A stretch of 64,000 nucleotides of DNA from Pseudomonadota bacterium (GTDB lineage: Bacteria > Pseudomonadota > Gammaproteobacteria > Steroidobacterales > Woeseiaceae). Shown piece after piece: positions 35,840-43,607 of this stretch. The position numbers and the translations under genes were made by a program. The DNA is taken from contig JADFNS010000004.1 in the NCBI GenBank assembly GCA_022563255.1, positions 62,001 to 126,000 on the forward strand. Direction: 5' to 3'. Position 1 is the first letter of the stretch; each line of letters begins with the position of its first letter. The notes beneath the pieces are model-generated. The model saw only the letters and a program-made list of their open reading frames with translations. It made no database searches and was not told the DNA's origin.

Positions 35840-38661
35840 CCCTGCGTCCATTCCTGACTGTCGTCACAACGATACTCGTCGCTTGCCTGGCCGTATCGAG
35901 CGCCGCTGCGGCGAAAGTGAGCGACAAGGACACGATCAAGAGCCTGGAGAAGAAGACCATCACGGTGCGCCCTGGGAAAGTGATTTTTGGCAGCTCTGCA
36001 CTTGCTCGTGAAAATTATCGCGCGTTTCTGGATCTGGCGTCGGACGATCCCGAACTGCGCGCCGAGGCCATGCGCCGCCTTGGCGATCTGCAGCTGGAAG
36101 AGGCCGAGGCGCAGCAACTCGTTGAGAATATCGATGCCTTGCAAGGCGGTGCTTACAACGACGCGGTGGAACTGTATCAGCGACTGCTCGAGGCCTATCC
36201 CGAATATCGACGTAACGATACGGTCCTGTACCAGTTGGCTCGCGCCTACGAGACCGGCGGACGTACCGACAAGGCACTGACGGTTCTGGACGGATTGGTG
36301 GCCAAATTCCCGGATACGCGACTCATTGACGAGGTGCAGTTTCGGCGCGGTGAAATGCTGTTTCTTCGCCAGCGCTACAACGGTGCCGAGACGGCTTATC
36401 AGGACGTTGTCAGTTACGGCGAAAGATCGCGCTTCTACGAGCAGTCACTGTACAAGTTGGGTTGGGCGCAATTCAAGCTGGCCTGGCACGCAGACAGCCT
36501 GACGCCATTCTTTGCATTGCTCGAGCGCAAGATTGGCGGCATTGAAATTGGCGAGGGCGAGGAACGCTTAAAGAGTCTCAAGCGTTCGGAACGAGAGCTG
36601 GTTGAGGACACGTTTCGGGTTCTGAGTATCAGTTTCTCGTACATAGAAGGCGCCGACAGTATCGGCACCTTTCTTGCCAGCCGCGGTAATCCGCCGTTCA
36701 GTTATGTGATTTATCGCAACCTGGGCGACCTTTATCTGGAGAAGGAACGCTATCAGGATGCGGCGGCCACGTACGAAGCGTTTGTTGAACAAGATCCATA
36801 CCACGTCAAGGCGCCGTTGTTGCAGGTCGAAGCGATCGAGGCGTACAAGCAGGGCGGTTTTCCGAGCCTGGTTCTCGACGGCAAGAAACACTTCGTCGAA
36901 CGATATGGCATGGACGGCGAATTCTGGTCGCGCAATCCGCGCGCGGAAAATGCGCAGGTAGCCGCGGATCTGAAGGCCAATCTCACGGATCTGGCACAGT
37001 ACAGCCACTCTCAGGCGCAGGAGCACGGCAAGAAGAGCGACTATCTCGAAGCGGCCAACTGGTATCGCAAGTATCTTGCCTATTTTCCAGGCGAAGCGGA
37101 CAGCGCGAACACTAATTTCCTGCTGGCCGAGACATTGTTCGAAAGCGCAGCCTTTGCGATGGCGACGGTCGAATACGAGCGTACGTCGTATGAATATACT
37201 GCACACGAAAAATCGGCCGAGGCTGGCTACGCAGCCATTCTTGCGTATCGCGCACACGAGACGTCGCTCGCGGGGACCGCGAAAGAGGAGTGGCACAACC
37301 GGTATCTCGACAGCGGCCTGAAATTCGCAGATACCTATCCATTGCACCCGGAATCGGGCGCTGTACTGACGACCGTGGCTGAAGATCTGTTTCAGCAGAA
37401 CAAGTTCGATCGGGCGATCGCGATTGCTCAGGCGGTGGTTGCAAGAAAACCGGCCGTGAAGTCTGCGCACTTGCGTACGGCGTGGACCGTCATCGCGCAT
37501 TCGCAATTTGATCTGCAAAACTTCGTCGCAGCCGAAAGCGCTTACTACAAATTACGTCAACATACGCCACCCGATGACCGCGCGGCCGGGCAGCAGATCA
37601 AGGACCGTATCGCGTCGTCTATTTACAAGCAGGGCGAGCAAGCCCGCGACAGCGGCGATCTGGAAACGGCAGTAGCGCATTTCACGCGACTCGGTCAGGT
37701 AGTTCCGGATGCCGACATTCGTGCGACAGCCGAATACGATGCCGCCGCGGCTTTGATCAATCTGCAGGCCTGGGAGCGCGCGTCAGGCATGCTCGAGCGA
37801 TTTCGTGCCGACTACCCGGACAGCGAATTTGCCGACGACGTCACGCAAAAGCTTGCGGTTACCTATCTTGAGTCTGGCGAGTCCGGGCGGGCTGCGGTGG
37901 AGTTCGAGCGCATCGCCGACCTGCGCTCGAGCAGCGACGACGTCCGTCGCGAGGCATTGTGGAAAGCATCGGATCTCTATCAGGAAACCGGCAAGTTGTC
38001 CGGTGAACGGCGGGTGCTGGGAAACATTTTGCAGCGCTACCCCAATCCTTTGTCCGAGTCGATAGAAGTCAGGTTCCGGCTGCTCGAAATTGCGCGGCGA
38101 ACCGGAAACGACGATGAGGTCACGGTGCGTCTCAGGGAGCTCGTCCAGGTCGACGCGACCGCAGGCGCGCAACGTTCGGACCGGACGCGCTTTCTGGCAG
38201 CTAAAGCCAGCATCGAATTGGCGGACCCGATACGCCGTCGCTTCGAAGTTGTGAAACTCTCACAACCGCTGGCACAGAGCCTGAAGCTCAAGAAAGGATT
38301 GATGGAGGAAGTTATTGCTGCGTATTCGGACGCGGCTGCATACGGCGTGGCCGAGGTCACAACGGCGGCGACTTATCGGCTCGGAGAAGTCTACCAACAG
38401 TTCAGCATCGATCTTATGGATTCCGATCGTCCCGCAGATCTCGATGTGGACGCCCTCGAGCAGTATGAAATTCTGCTCGAAGAGCAGGTTTTTCCGTTCG
38501 AGGAAAAAGCCATCGATCTGTACAAGGCAAATGCCAGCCGCGCACCCGCCGGCGTGTACGACGAATGGGTGCGGAAGAGTTTCCAGCAACTGGCTCGTCT
38601 GATGCCGGCACGCTATGCAAAAAAGGAGCGCAGCGAAGATGTTGTTACGGCGCTGTACTGA
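35836..38661 (+). CDS. Large secreted TPR-repeat protein (locus B)
   Basis: The 941-residue protein has a signal peptide (FLTVVTTILVACLAVSSAAA) and at least eight TPR-like units along its length (such as AYETGGRTDKALTVLDGLVA and QYNGAETAYQDVV-like segments near residue 185). Several are of the YbgF/BamD kind (PDSEFADDVTQKLAVTYLES). No enzyme motif is seen. A periplasmic scaffold is likely. Its end overlaps the start of the TPR lipoprotein gene by 23 bases. Confidence 0.7.
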   Translation: MTLRPFLTVVTTILVACLAVSSAAAAKVSDKDTIKSLEKKTITVRPGKVIFGSSALARENYRAFLDLASDDPELRAEAMRRLGDLQLEEAEAQQLVENIDALQGGAYNDAVELYQRLLEAYPEYRRNDTVLYQLARAYETGGRTDKALTVLDGLVAKFPDTRLIDEVQFRRGEMLFLRQRYNGAETAYQDVVSYGERSRFYEQSLYKLGWAQFKLAWHADSLTPFFALLERKIGGIEIGEGEERLKSLKRSERELVEDTFRVLSISFSYIEGADSIGTFLASRGNPPFSYVIYRNLGDLYLEKERYQDAAATYEAFVEQDPYHVKAPLLQVEAIEAYKQGGFPSLVLDGKKHFVERYGMDGEFWSRNPRAENAQVAADLKANLTDLAQYSHSQAQEHGKKSDYLEAANWYRKYLAYFPGEADSANTNFLLAETLFESAAFAMATVEYERTSYEYTAHEKSAEAGYAAILAYRAHETSLAGTAKEEWHNRYLDSGLKFADTYPLHPESGAVLTTVAEDLFQQNKFDRAIAIAQAVVARKPAVKSAHLRTAWTVIAHSQFDLQNFVAAESAYYKLRQHTPPDDRAAGQQIKDRIASSIYKQGEQARDSGDLETAVAHFTRLGQVVPDADIRATAEYDAAAALINLQAWERASGMLERFRADYPDSEFADDVTQKLAVTYLESGESGRAAVEFERIADLRSSSDDVRREALWKASDLYQETGKLSGERRVLGNILQRYPNPLSESIEVRFRLLEIARRTGNDDEVTVRLRELVQVDATAGAQRSDRTRFLAAKASIELADPIRRRFEVVKLSQPLAQSLKLKKGLMEEVIAAYSDAAAYGVAEVTTAATYRLGEVYQQFSIDLMDSDRPADLDVDALEQYEILLEEQVFPFEEKAIDLYKANASRAPAGVYDEWVRKSFQQLARLMPARYAKKERSEDVVTALY

Positions 38662-39301
38662 TTTTGGACGCCGGTCCGCGATCCTGCTGCTTTTGCTGGC
38701 AATGGCGGGCTGCGTCGGCCCCGGCTTTCGCGGCGATCCGCGCACGCCGCCGCAGAGCGCGACGGCGACTGGCGCCGTCTCGGATAGCCAAACGCGCGCA
38801 ATTCCGCCCAACGCGAATACGCTGTTCGAGCAAGCAGCTGCATTGATGGCGGCGGGCGATTTCGTGGAGGCTGAGCTGCGCTTCAAGGCGTTTGTATTGC
38901 AGTATCCGGCGTATCCGGGCGCCTGGGTCAATCTGGCAATTATTCATTCCGTCAGCGGGGACGACGAGGCTGCACAGGCCGCAGTTGACGAGGCGCTGGT
39001 TCTCAACCCCAATCACCCCGCCGCTTTGAACCAATTGGGCATGTTACTTCGCAGAAATGGCAAATTTCTGGAGGCAGAAGCCGCTTATTTGAAGGCCGTC
39101 ACAGTCTCGCCCGCGTACGCCTTGGCACACTACAACCTGGGTGTACTGAATGAACTTTATCTGCAGCGCCTCGATGTGGCGCTGCAGCACTTTGAAAACT
39201 ACCAGGCGCTAACGGGCGAAGACAGGCTGGTCGCCATGTGGATTACTGACTTGACGCGTCGGGTTGCCGCGAGTCGGCGCACGGCGAACGTGGCGGAGTG
39301 A
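38639..39301 (+). CDS. TPR-repeat lipoprotein (locus B)
   Basis: The 220-residue protein has a lipobox (LLLLLAMAGC, Cys near residue 24), so it is probably anchored in the outer membrane by a lipid. Residues about 60-200 hold three to four TPRs (NPNHPAALNQLGMLLRRNGK, SPAYALAHYNLGVL). ATG 38639 follows AGGAG. Its stop overlaps an in-frame GTG of the next gene. It may provide the outer-membrane end of the locus B machine. Confidence 0.75.
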   Translation: MLLRRCTDFGRRSAILLLLLAMAGCVGPGFRGDPRTPPQSATATGAVSDSQTRAIPPNANTLFEQAAALMAAGDFVEAELRFKAFVLQYPAYPGAWVNLAIIHSVSGDDEAAQAAVDEALVLNPNHPAALNQLGMLLRRNGKFLEAEAAYLKAVTVSPAYALAHYNLGVLNELYLQRLDVALQHFENYQALTGEDRLVAMWITDLTRRVAASRRTANVAE

Positions 39302-39306
39302 CGAAC

Positions 39307-39639
39307 ATGAGTATGGGCAAAAAGACGATTTCCGGATTCATGCTCGTCATGTTGCTGGCGGCCGCCGGGTCTTTTGCCCAAGAGAAGCAGGATGAGGTCC
39401 GTCCGGCGGCAGATGAAAATCCGGTGATGGACGAGATGGAACTTGGCCGCACCGAGATTACGGGTAATCTGGAACTGCCCAAGGTGCTGTACATCGTGCC
39501 CTGGAAAAGGTCGGATCCCGGTGATTTATTGGGCCGACCGATCAACACGCTGCTCGATGAGGTGCTGGCACCGATCGACAGAGAAGAATTCATACGGCAG
39601 GTCGACTACTACAACGACTTGCACGGTGAAAAAGAGTAG
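39307..39639 (+). CDS. Small secreted protein of locus B
   Basis: The 110-residue protein has a signal peptide (FMLVMLLAAAGSFAQ), an acidic linker and a short conserved-looking segment (ELPKVLYIVPWKRSDPGDLL). I do not know the family. ATG 39307 follows GGAG; a GTG at 39298 overlapping the previous stop is an alternative. It lies 42 bases before the ExbB/TolQ gene. Confidence 0.6.
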   Translation: MSMGKKTISGFMLVMLLAAAGSFAQEKQDEVRPAADENPVMDEMELGRTEITGNLELPKVLYIVPWKRSDPGDLLGRPINTLLDEVLAPIDREEFIRQVDYYNDLHGEKE

Positions 39640-39681
39640 GAGCGGTTGTTAGCCGCGAATTGATTTTAGAGGAGCAGTCAA

Positions 39682-40323
39682 ATGAGCACCATAGTGCGGT
39701 TTTTTCAGGATGGCGGGGCCTTCATGTACCCGATCCTGATCGTATTGATCATCGGCGTGGCGATATCGATCGAACGCTGGATTTACCTGACGGTGTCGGG
39801 TACTAGCAATCGGGCCTTGTGGAAGAAAATCGTGCCGTTTCTAAAGGCCGGAAACTTCCAGGAAGCGGCACAGCTTACGGCGAAGTCGAAGGCGGCTATC
39901 GGTTCGATACTGACCTACGGCCTGTACCGGGTGAAGTCGGCCCGCCGTCGCGACGACATCGAAAAAGCGATGGAAGAAAGCCTGATGGAAGTACTGCCGC
40001 GGCTCGAGAAGCGTACGCACTATATCGGCACGCTGGCGAATATCGCGACGCTGCTGGGCTTGCTGGGAACGATTATCGGCCTGATCAACGCGTTTACGGC
40101 GGTATCGAACGCCAATCCTGCTGACAAAGCCGATTTGCTATCGGCCAGTATATCGGTGGCGATGAACACGACGGCATTCGGCCTGATGGCGGCTATTCCG
40201 TTGCTGCTGGTACATGCATATCTGCAGACGAAAACGAACGGCCTTGTGGACAGTTTGGAGATGGCGAGCGTCAAGTTTCTGAACGCGGTGACCGAACGTC
40301 AGCTGAAGTCGGTCGGAGCATAA
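39682..40323 (+). CDS. MotA/TolQ/ExbB-family channel protein (locus B)
   Basis: The 213-residue protein has three membrane helices (about 14-33, 115-140, 160-182) with the family patterns LLGLLGTIIGLINAFTAV and SISVAMNTTAFGLMAAIPLL. It would form the pentameric proton channel around the two ExbD/TolR-like proteins just downstream. ATG 39682 follows AGAGGAGC. The size matches ExbB/TolQ/AglR. Confidence 0.93.
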   Translation: MSTIVRFFQDGGAFMYPILIVLIIGVAISIERWIYLTVSGTSNRALWKKIVPFLKAGNFQEAAQLTAKSKAAIGSILTYGLYRVKSARRRDDIEKAMEESLMEVLPRLEKRTHYIGTLANIATLLGLLGTIIGLINAFTAVSNANPADKADLLSASISVAMNTTAFGLMAAIPLLLVHAYLQTKTNGLVDSLEMASVKFLNAVTERQLKSVGA

Positions 40324-40326
40324 AAT

Positions 40327-40839
40327 ATGATCCGCCGCCACAGAGCTGGCCGCCATCATGCAACGGATGCCGAAGAACTCAATATTACGGCGTTCATGAA
40401 TCTGATGGTGATTCTGGTTCCGTTCCTGCTGATTACTGCGGTGTTCTCGCGAATGGCGATTCTCGAGTTGAATCTGCCAGGCTCCTCTACTGAGCCCGCG
40501 GACGAGCAGGAACAGGTGTTCCAGTTGGAAATCATCGTGCGCGCCGACCAAATTGAAGTCGGCGATCGGCGCCAGGGTTTGCTGGGCGTCTACCCCAATA
40601 CTGATGACGGCTACGATTATGTGGCGGTGAGCAAGAAGTTGCGGCAACTAAAGCGCAGGTATCCCTCGAAAACCGATGCCGCGATTCTCCTCGAGCAAGA
40701 CATCGCCTACGACACGCTGGTGCAGATGATGGACATTGTCAGAGTGATGGAGACAGCTGCAGGACTGTCAATTGTTCGCACCGAACTGTTCCCCGATATC
40801 TCGATCGGTGACGCGCCGGTCGCCGGCGGAGGTACCTGA
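40327..40839 (+). CDS. ExbD/TolR-like protein lacking the usual Asp (locus B)
   Basis: The 170-residue protein has a short basic N-terminus, one membrane helix at about 22-43 (AFMNLMVILVPFLLITAVF) and a periplasmic ExbD-like domain. At the position where ExbD and TolR carry the proton-binding Asp (family pattern P-x-[IVL]-D), this protein has Asn. It is therefore likely a structural partner of the next ExbD-like protein rather than the proton carrier. It begins three bases after the ExbB gene. Confidence 0.88.
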   Translation: MIRRHRAGRHHATDAEELNITAFMNLMVILVPFLLITAVFSRMAILELNLPGSSTEPADEQEQVFQLEIIVRADQIEVGDRRQGLLGVYPNTDDGYDYVAVSKKLRQLKRRYPSKTDAAILLEQDIAYDTLVQMMDIVRVMETAAGLSIVRTELFPDISIGDAPVAGGGT

Positions 40840-40841
40840 GC

Positions 40842-41357
40842 ATGGTTAAGTCAGGTCGCGCGAAGCGCATGGAAAAGCATCACAAACGCCACAAGGGCAC
40901 GGGTACCCTGAATCTTGTTTCGCTAATGGACATATTTACCATTCTCGTTTTCTTCTTGCTGGTGAATTCGTCGGAAGTCGAAACTTTGCCCAACGCGAAG
41001 GATTTGCAGTTGCCTGAGTCGATTGCCGAGAAAAAGGCCCGGGATACTGTGGTCATCCTGATCAACGACACGGATATCATAGTACAGGGTAAAGCTGTAG
41101 CCAAAGTCGCGCAGGTGATGGCGACGCGGGGTAACGACATTCCGGCGTTGCGCGAGGCGCTGCTGTCGCAGAACGATCGCGTCATGCGGCGTGCCGCTGC
41201 GGTCGAAATCATCGCCCGCGAAGTGACGATCATGGGCGACAAGGACATTCCGTATCGGTTGCTGAAGAAAGTAATGGCGACCTGTACTGCGGCGGATTAC
41301 GGGCAGATTTCGCTGGCCGTGCTGCAGAGAAGTTCAGACAAGCTGGACAGTTTTTAG
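40842..41357 (+). CDS. ExbD/TolR-like protein with intact Asp (locus B)
   Basis: The 171-residue protein has a basic cytoplasmic tail (KRMEKHHKRHKGTG) and a membrane helix at about 25-45 (SLMDIFTILVFFLLVNSS), with Asp at the expected proton-binding position, then an ExbD-type periplasmic domain. It begins two bases after the Asn-containing paralogue. Together with the ExbB-like protein it should make a proton-driven stator. Confidence 0.9.
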   Translation: MVKSGRAKRMEKHHKRHKGTGTLNLVSLMDIFTILVFFLLVNSSEVETLPNAKDLQLPESIAEKKARDTVVILINDTDIIVQGKAVAKVAQVMATRGNDIPALREALLSQNDRVMRRAAAVEIIAREVTIMGDKDIPYRLLKKVMATCTAADYGQISLAVLQRSSDKLDSF

Positions 41358-41368
41358 GAGCCGCGCAG

Positions 41369-42304
41369 TTGGATTTGCCGTATTACAGAGAATATGAATT
41401 GCCGTGGACGACCGGTCGCGAGCAGGACAAGAAATTCCAGCGTCTGCTCGGTATCGTATTCCTGATTTTCGGCGTACTCAGTCTGATCTGGCCGTTTATT
41501 CCCGTGTCCGAGCCTGAGCCGTTCGATGTCGAAAGAATTCCTCCACGAATCGCAAAGCTGTTGCTGGAAGAGCGGCCGCTGCCGCCGCCACCGCCACCGC
41601 CCCAGGAAGCGGAACCTGAGGCGGAGCCTGAGCCTACCGAGCCCGAGCCGACCGTCAAATCGGAGCCGGAACCTGAGCCCGTACCGGACCGGCGCGAGGT
41701 CGCGCGCGCGCGCGCGCAGGCAGCGATGCTGCCGTTTGCAGAGGATCTTGCCGATCTGGTTGACAACAGCTTGCTCGAACAGGTCGCGGACGATCGCAAT
41801 CTAAGTGCGGCGGTCGGCCAGTCGGTGCGCAATGAGCGCTCGATGATCACATCGAAAGTCGGCGCTGCGTCGGGCGGCATCAATACCGCGAGGATGAGTC
41901 GAAATACCGGCGGAACCGGTATTGCAGGTCGTTCCACAACACGCATCGCAAGCCCTGTTGCCAGTATCGGGCAGGCGGGTGGAGGGTCGTCCCGTATCGG
42001 ATCGAGTGGCAAGGCGTCACGGTCGCGCGAGGAAATAGAGCTCGTATTCGACAAGAACAAGGGTGCAATTTTTGCGCTCTACAATCGCGCCTTGCGTCGC
42101 AACCCATCGCTCGAGGGCAAGTTGGTCCTGCGGCTGACGATCGCTCCGAACGGCGTAGTCACCTTTTGCGAAATTATTTCAAGCGAACTTGACGATGCCG
42201 AACTCGAACGTAAACTCGTGCAACGCATCAAACTGTTTCGCTTTCAGGCCAAAGATGTGGCAGCGATTACGACAACCAAACCCATCGATTTCTTCCCGGC
42301 GTAG
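41369..42304 (+). CDS. TonB-like protein with AgmX/PglI-type C-terminus (locus B)
   Basis: The 311-residue protein starts at TTG 41369 behind AGGAG. It has a cytoplasmic N-terminus, one membrane helix (LLGIVFLIFGVLSLIWPF), a Pro-rich then Glu-Pro-rich spacer (about 71-110), a Ser/Gly-rich linker and a C-terminal TonB-fold domain (IFALYNRALRRNPSLEGKLV, then LRLTIAPNGVVTFCEIISS). The C-terminus matches the AgmX/PglI type known from gliding loci. It would carry force from the stator across the periplasm. A (CG)7 run lies in its coding sequence. It is the last gene of locus B. Confidence 0.85.
   Translation: MDLPYYREYELPWTTGREQDKKFQRLLGIVFLIFGVLSLIWPFIPVSEPEPFDVERIPPRIAKLLLEERPLPPPPPPPQEAEPEAEPEPTEPEPTVKSEPEPEPVPDRREVARARAQAAMLPFAEDLADLVDNSLLEQVADDRNLSAAVGQSVRNERSMITSKVGAASGGINTARMSRNTGGTGIAGRSTTRIASPVASIGQAGGGSSRIGSSGKASRSREEIELVFDKNKGAIFALYNRALRRNPSLEGKLVLRLTIAPNGVVTFCEIISSELDDAELERKLVQRIKLFRFQAKDVAAITTTKPIDFFPA
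41701..41715. repeat. Alternating CG tract
   Basis: Seven CG repeats plus one C lie inside the TonB-like gene, encoding Ala-Arg alternation. It is a simple-sequence tract that could slip during replication or adopt Z-DNA; no biological role is shown. Confidence 0.5.
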
Positions 42305-42332
42305 GAGCCCCATCGCTCAATCCTGTGCCGGG

Positions 42333-43031
42333 TTACTCGTATTCATCGTGTCGTTGCACCCATTCCATGGGATGCGACAACTCGTTTTCGTCACGACCCT
42401 TCGGTACCAGATCCAGGAGCTGGTATACGGGATTGATCGTGTCCAGTCCGCGCGCGAACGTTGAATAAGTGTGGTAAACGGAGCCCTCATCGTCTTTCCG
42501 GAAGACGCTTAGCCCGGGCAGCTCAGGACCGACGCTGGCCCCGTCACGATAGTTGTAACGAACGTTTTTTGCGGCGATGTCTGCGGGCGTAAAGGACACA
42601 TCGAAATCGTAATTGAAAGACGTTTCTGCAGACGACAACCACGGAAATTTCCATCCCATGCGTTGCCGGTATGCCAGCAATTTATGCAAAGGGCCTCTGG
42701 ATATCACGGCGAATGCCACGTCTCGCGCCGCCAGATGCGGCATGACGCCATCGAAACTGTCGGCCCACAACGAACACGACTTGCAGCCCTCGTCCCAATC
42801 GGGGTGAAACATGAAATGGTAGATAATCAGCTGGGAGTGCTTGCCGAACAAGTCGCTGATCGACCGCGATCCGTCCTCACCCGCGAAATCGTAAGCGGAC
42901 TTCAGGCGCTGCGCGAGGAGGGCGCGTCGTTTCTCGGCGAGTTCGTCACGCGCCGTCTGCAGCGCCTTTTCCGCCTCCAGCAGTTCCCATCGTGCGGCTT
43001 CCCATGTCTCGGTTGCAACGACTTTGAGCAT
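42333..43031 (-). CDS. DUF899 thioredoxin-like protein
   Basis: The 232-residue protein belongs to the DUF899 group: an N-terminal helix with WEAARWELLEAEKAL, then a thioredoxin-like core with YHFMFHPDWDEGCKSCSLWA, PHLAARDVAFAVISRGPL and the late VYHTYSTFARGLD. A CxxC pair is present (CKSC). Function is unknown; members are thought to be redox proteins. It diverges from the HxlR regulator, which probably controls it. Confidence 0.88.
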   Translation of the reverse strand: MLKVVATETWEAARWELLEAEKALQTARDELAEKRRALLAQRLKSAYDFAGEDGSRSISDLFGKHSQLIIYHFMFHPDWDEGCKSCSLWADSFDGVMPHLAARDVAFAVISRGPLHKLLAYRQRMGWKFPWLSSAETSFNYDFDVSFTPADIAAKNVRYNYRDGASVGPELPGLSVFRKDDEGSVYHTYSTFARGLDTINPVYQLLDLVPKGRDENELSHPMEWVQRHDEYE

Positions 43032-43066
43032 GGCATCAGACCTCGTAAATCACTTAAATCGTGAAG

Positions 43067-43094
43067 TTGACTTGCAATTTGCAAGTAATATCAT
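43067..43094 (+). promoter_or_regulatory. Promoter with HxlR-type operator palindrome
   Basis: A TTGACT box (43067-43072) and TATCAT (43089-43094) are 16 bases apart. The spacer holds a perfect inverted repeat, ACTTGCAA-T-TTGCAAGT (43070-43086), eight bases per arm. This is the classic place for an autoregulatory operator between divergent HxlR and DUF899 genes. Binding is inferred. Confidence 0.6.
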
Positions 43095-43131
43095 AACAAT
43101 TCAGGTATCGCAAGCAATGGCTACTGATCTT

Positions 43132-43569
43132 ATGAGCAACGCTTCCAGGCGGGAAAAATCGAATTGCCCAATCAGCTACAGTCTGGACTTGTTTGGCGAT
43201 CGCTGGACCCTGTTGGTCCTGCGCGACCTGATCCTGCATGGCAAGACGCGCTTCGCCGAATTTCAGAATTCTGCTGAAAAAATAGCGTCGAACACACTGG
43301 CCGATCGGTTACGGCGGCTGGAGGAACAAGGAATTGTGGTTCGCAATGCCGATCGGTCAGACGCGCGCCAGAAGATCTATGCGGTGACAAAAAAGGGTTT
43401 GAGCCTGACATCGGTCTTGCTGGAGATTGCGGCCTGGGGCGCATCTCACGACTCCCAGACAGGCGCGCCGGCCGAGTTCGCGGCGAAGTTCTACGCGGAT
43501 CGGGAAGGCTATTATCGAGAGCATCGGCAACGCATCAGTTCTTTGTTCGAGGCGCAGAAAAACCGCTAG
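43132..43569 (+). CDS. HxlR-family transcriptional regulator
   Basis: The protein of about 145 residues has the HxlR winged-helix signature: NCPISYSLDLFGDRWTLLVL, LRDLILHGKTRFAEFQ, ASNTLADRLRRLEEQGI. A C-terminal extension of about 45 residues is longer than in minimal members. ATG 43132 is used; ATG 43117 would add five residues, and the longer open frame to 43024 runs through the promoter and operator and is rejected. It very likely senses electrophiles or aldehydes as relatives do. Confidence 0.88.
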   Translation: MSNASRREKSNCPISYSLDLFGDRWTLLVLRDLILHGKTRFAEFQNSAEKIASNTLADRLRRLEEQGIVVRNADRSDARQKIYAVTKKGLSLTSVLLEIAAWGASHDSQTGAPAEFAAKFYADREGYYREHRQRISSLFEAQKNR

Positions 43570-43607
43570 CGTTGCTGCGCGTCCGCGCAAGCGCGTACAC
43601 TGCCGCG

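Noticed and set aside
36568..37518. Open frame of 316 codons antisense to the large TPR gene
   Set aside because: Arg/Val/Ile-rich shadow with no motif; the TPR frame is continuous over 941 codons.
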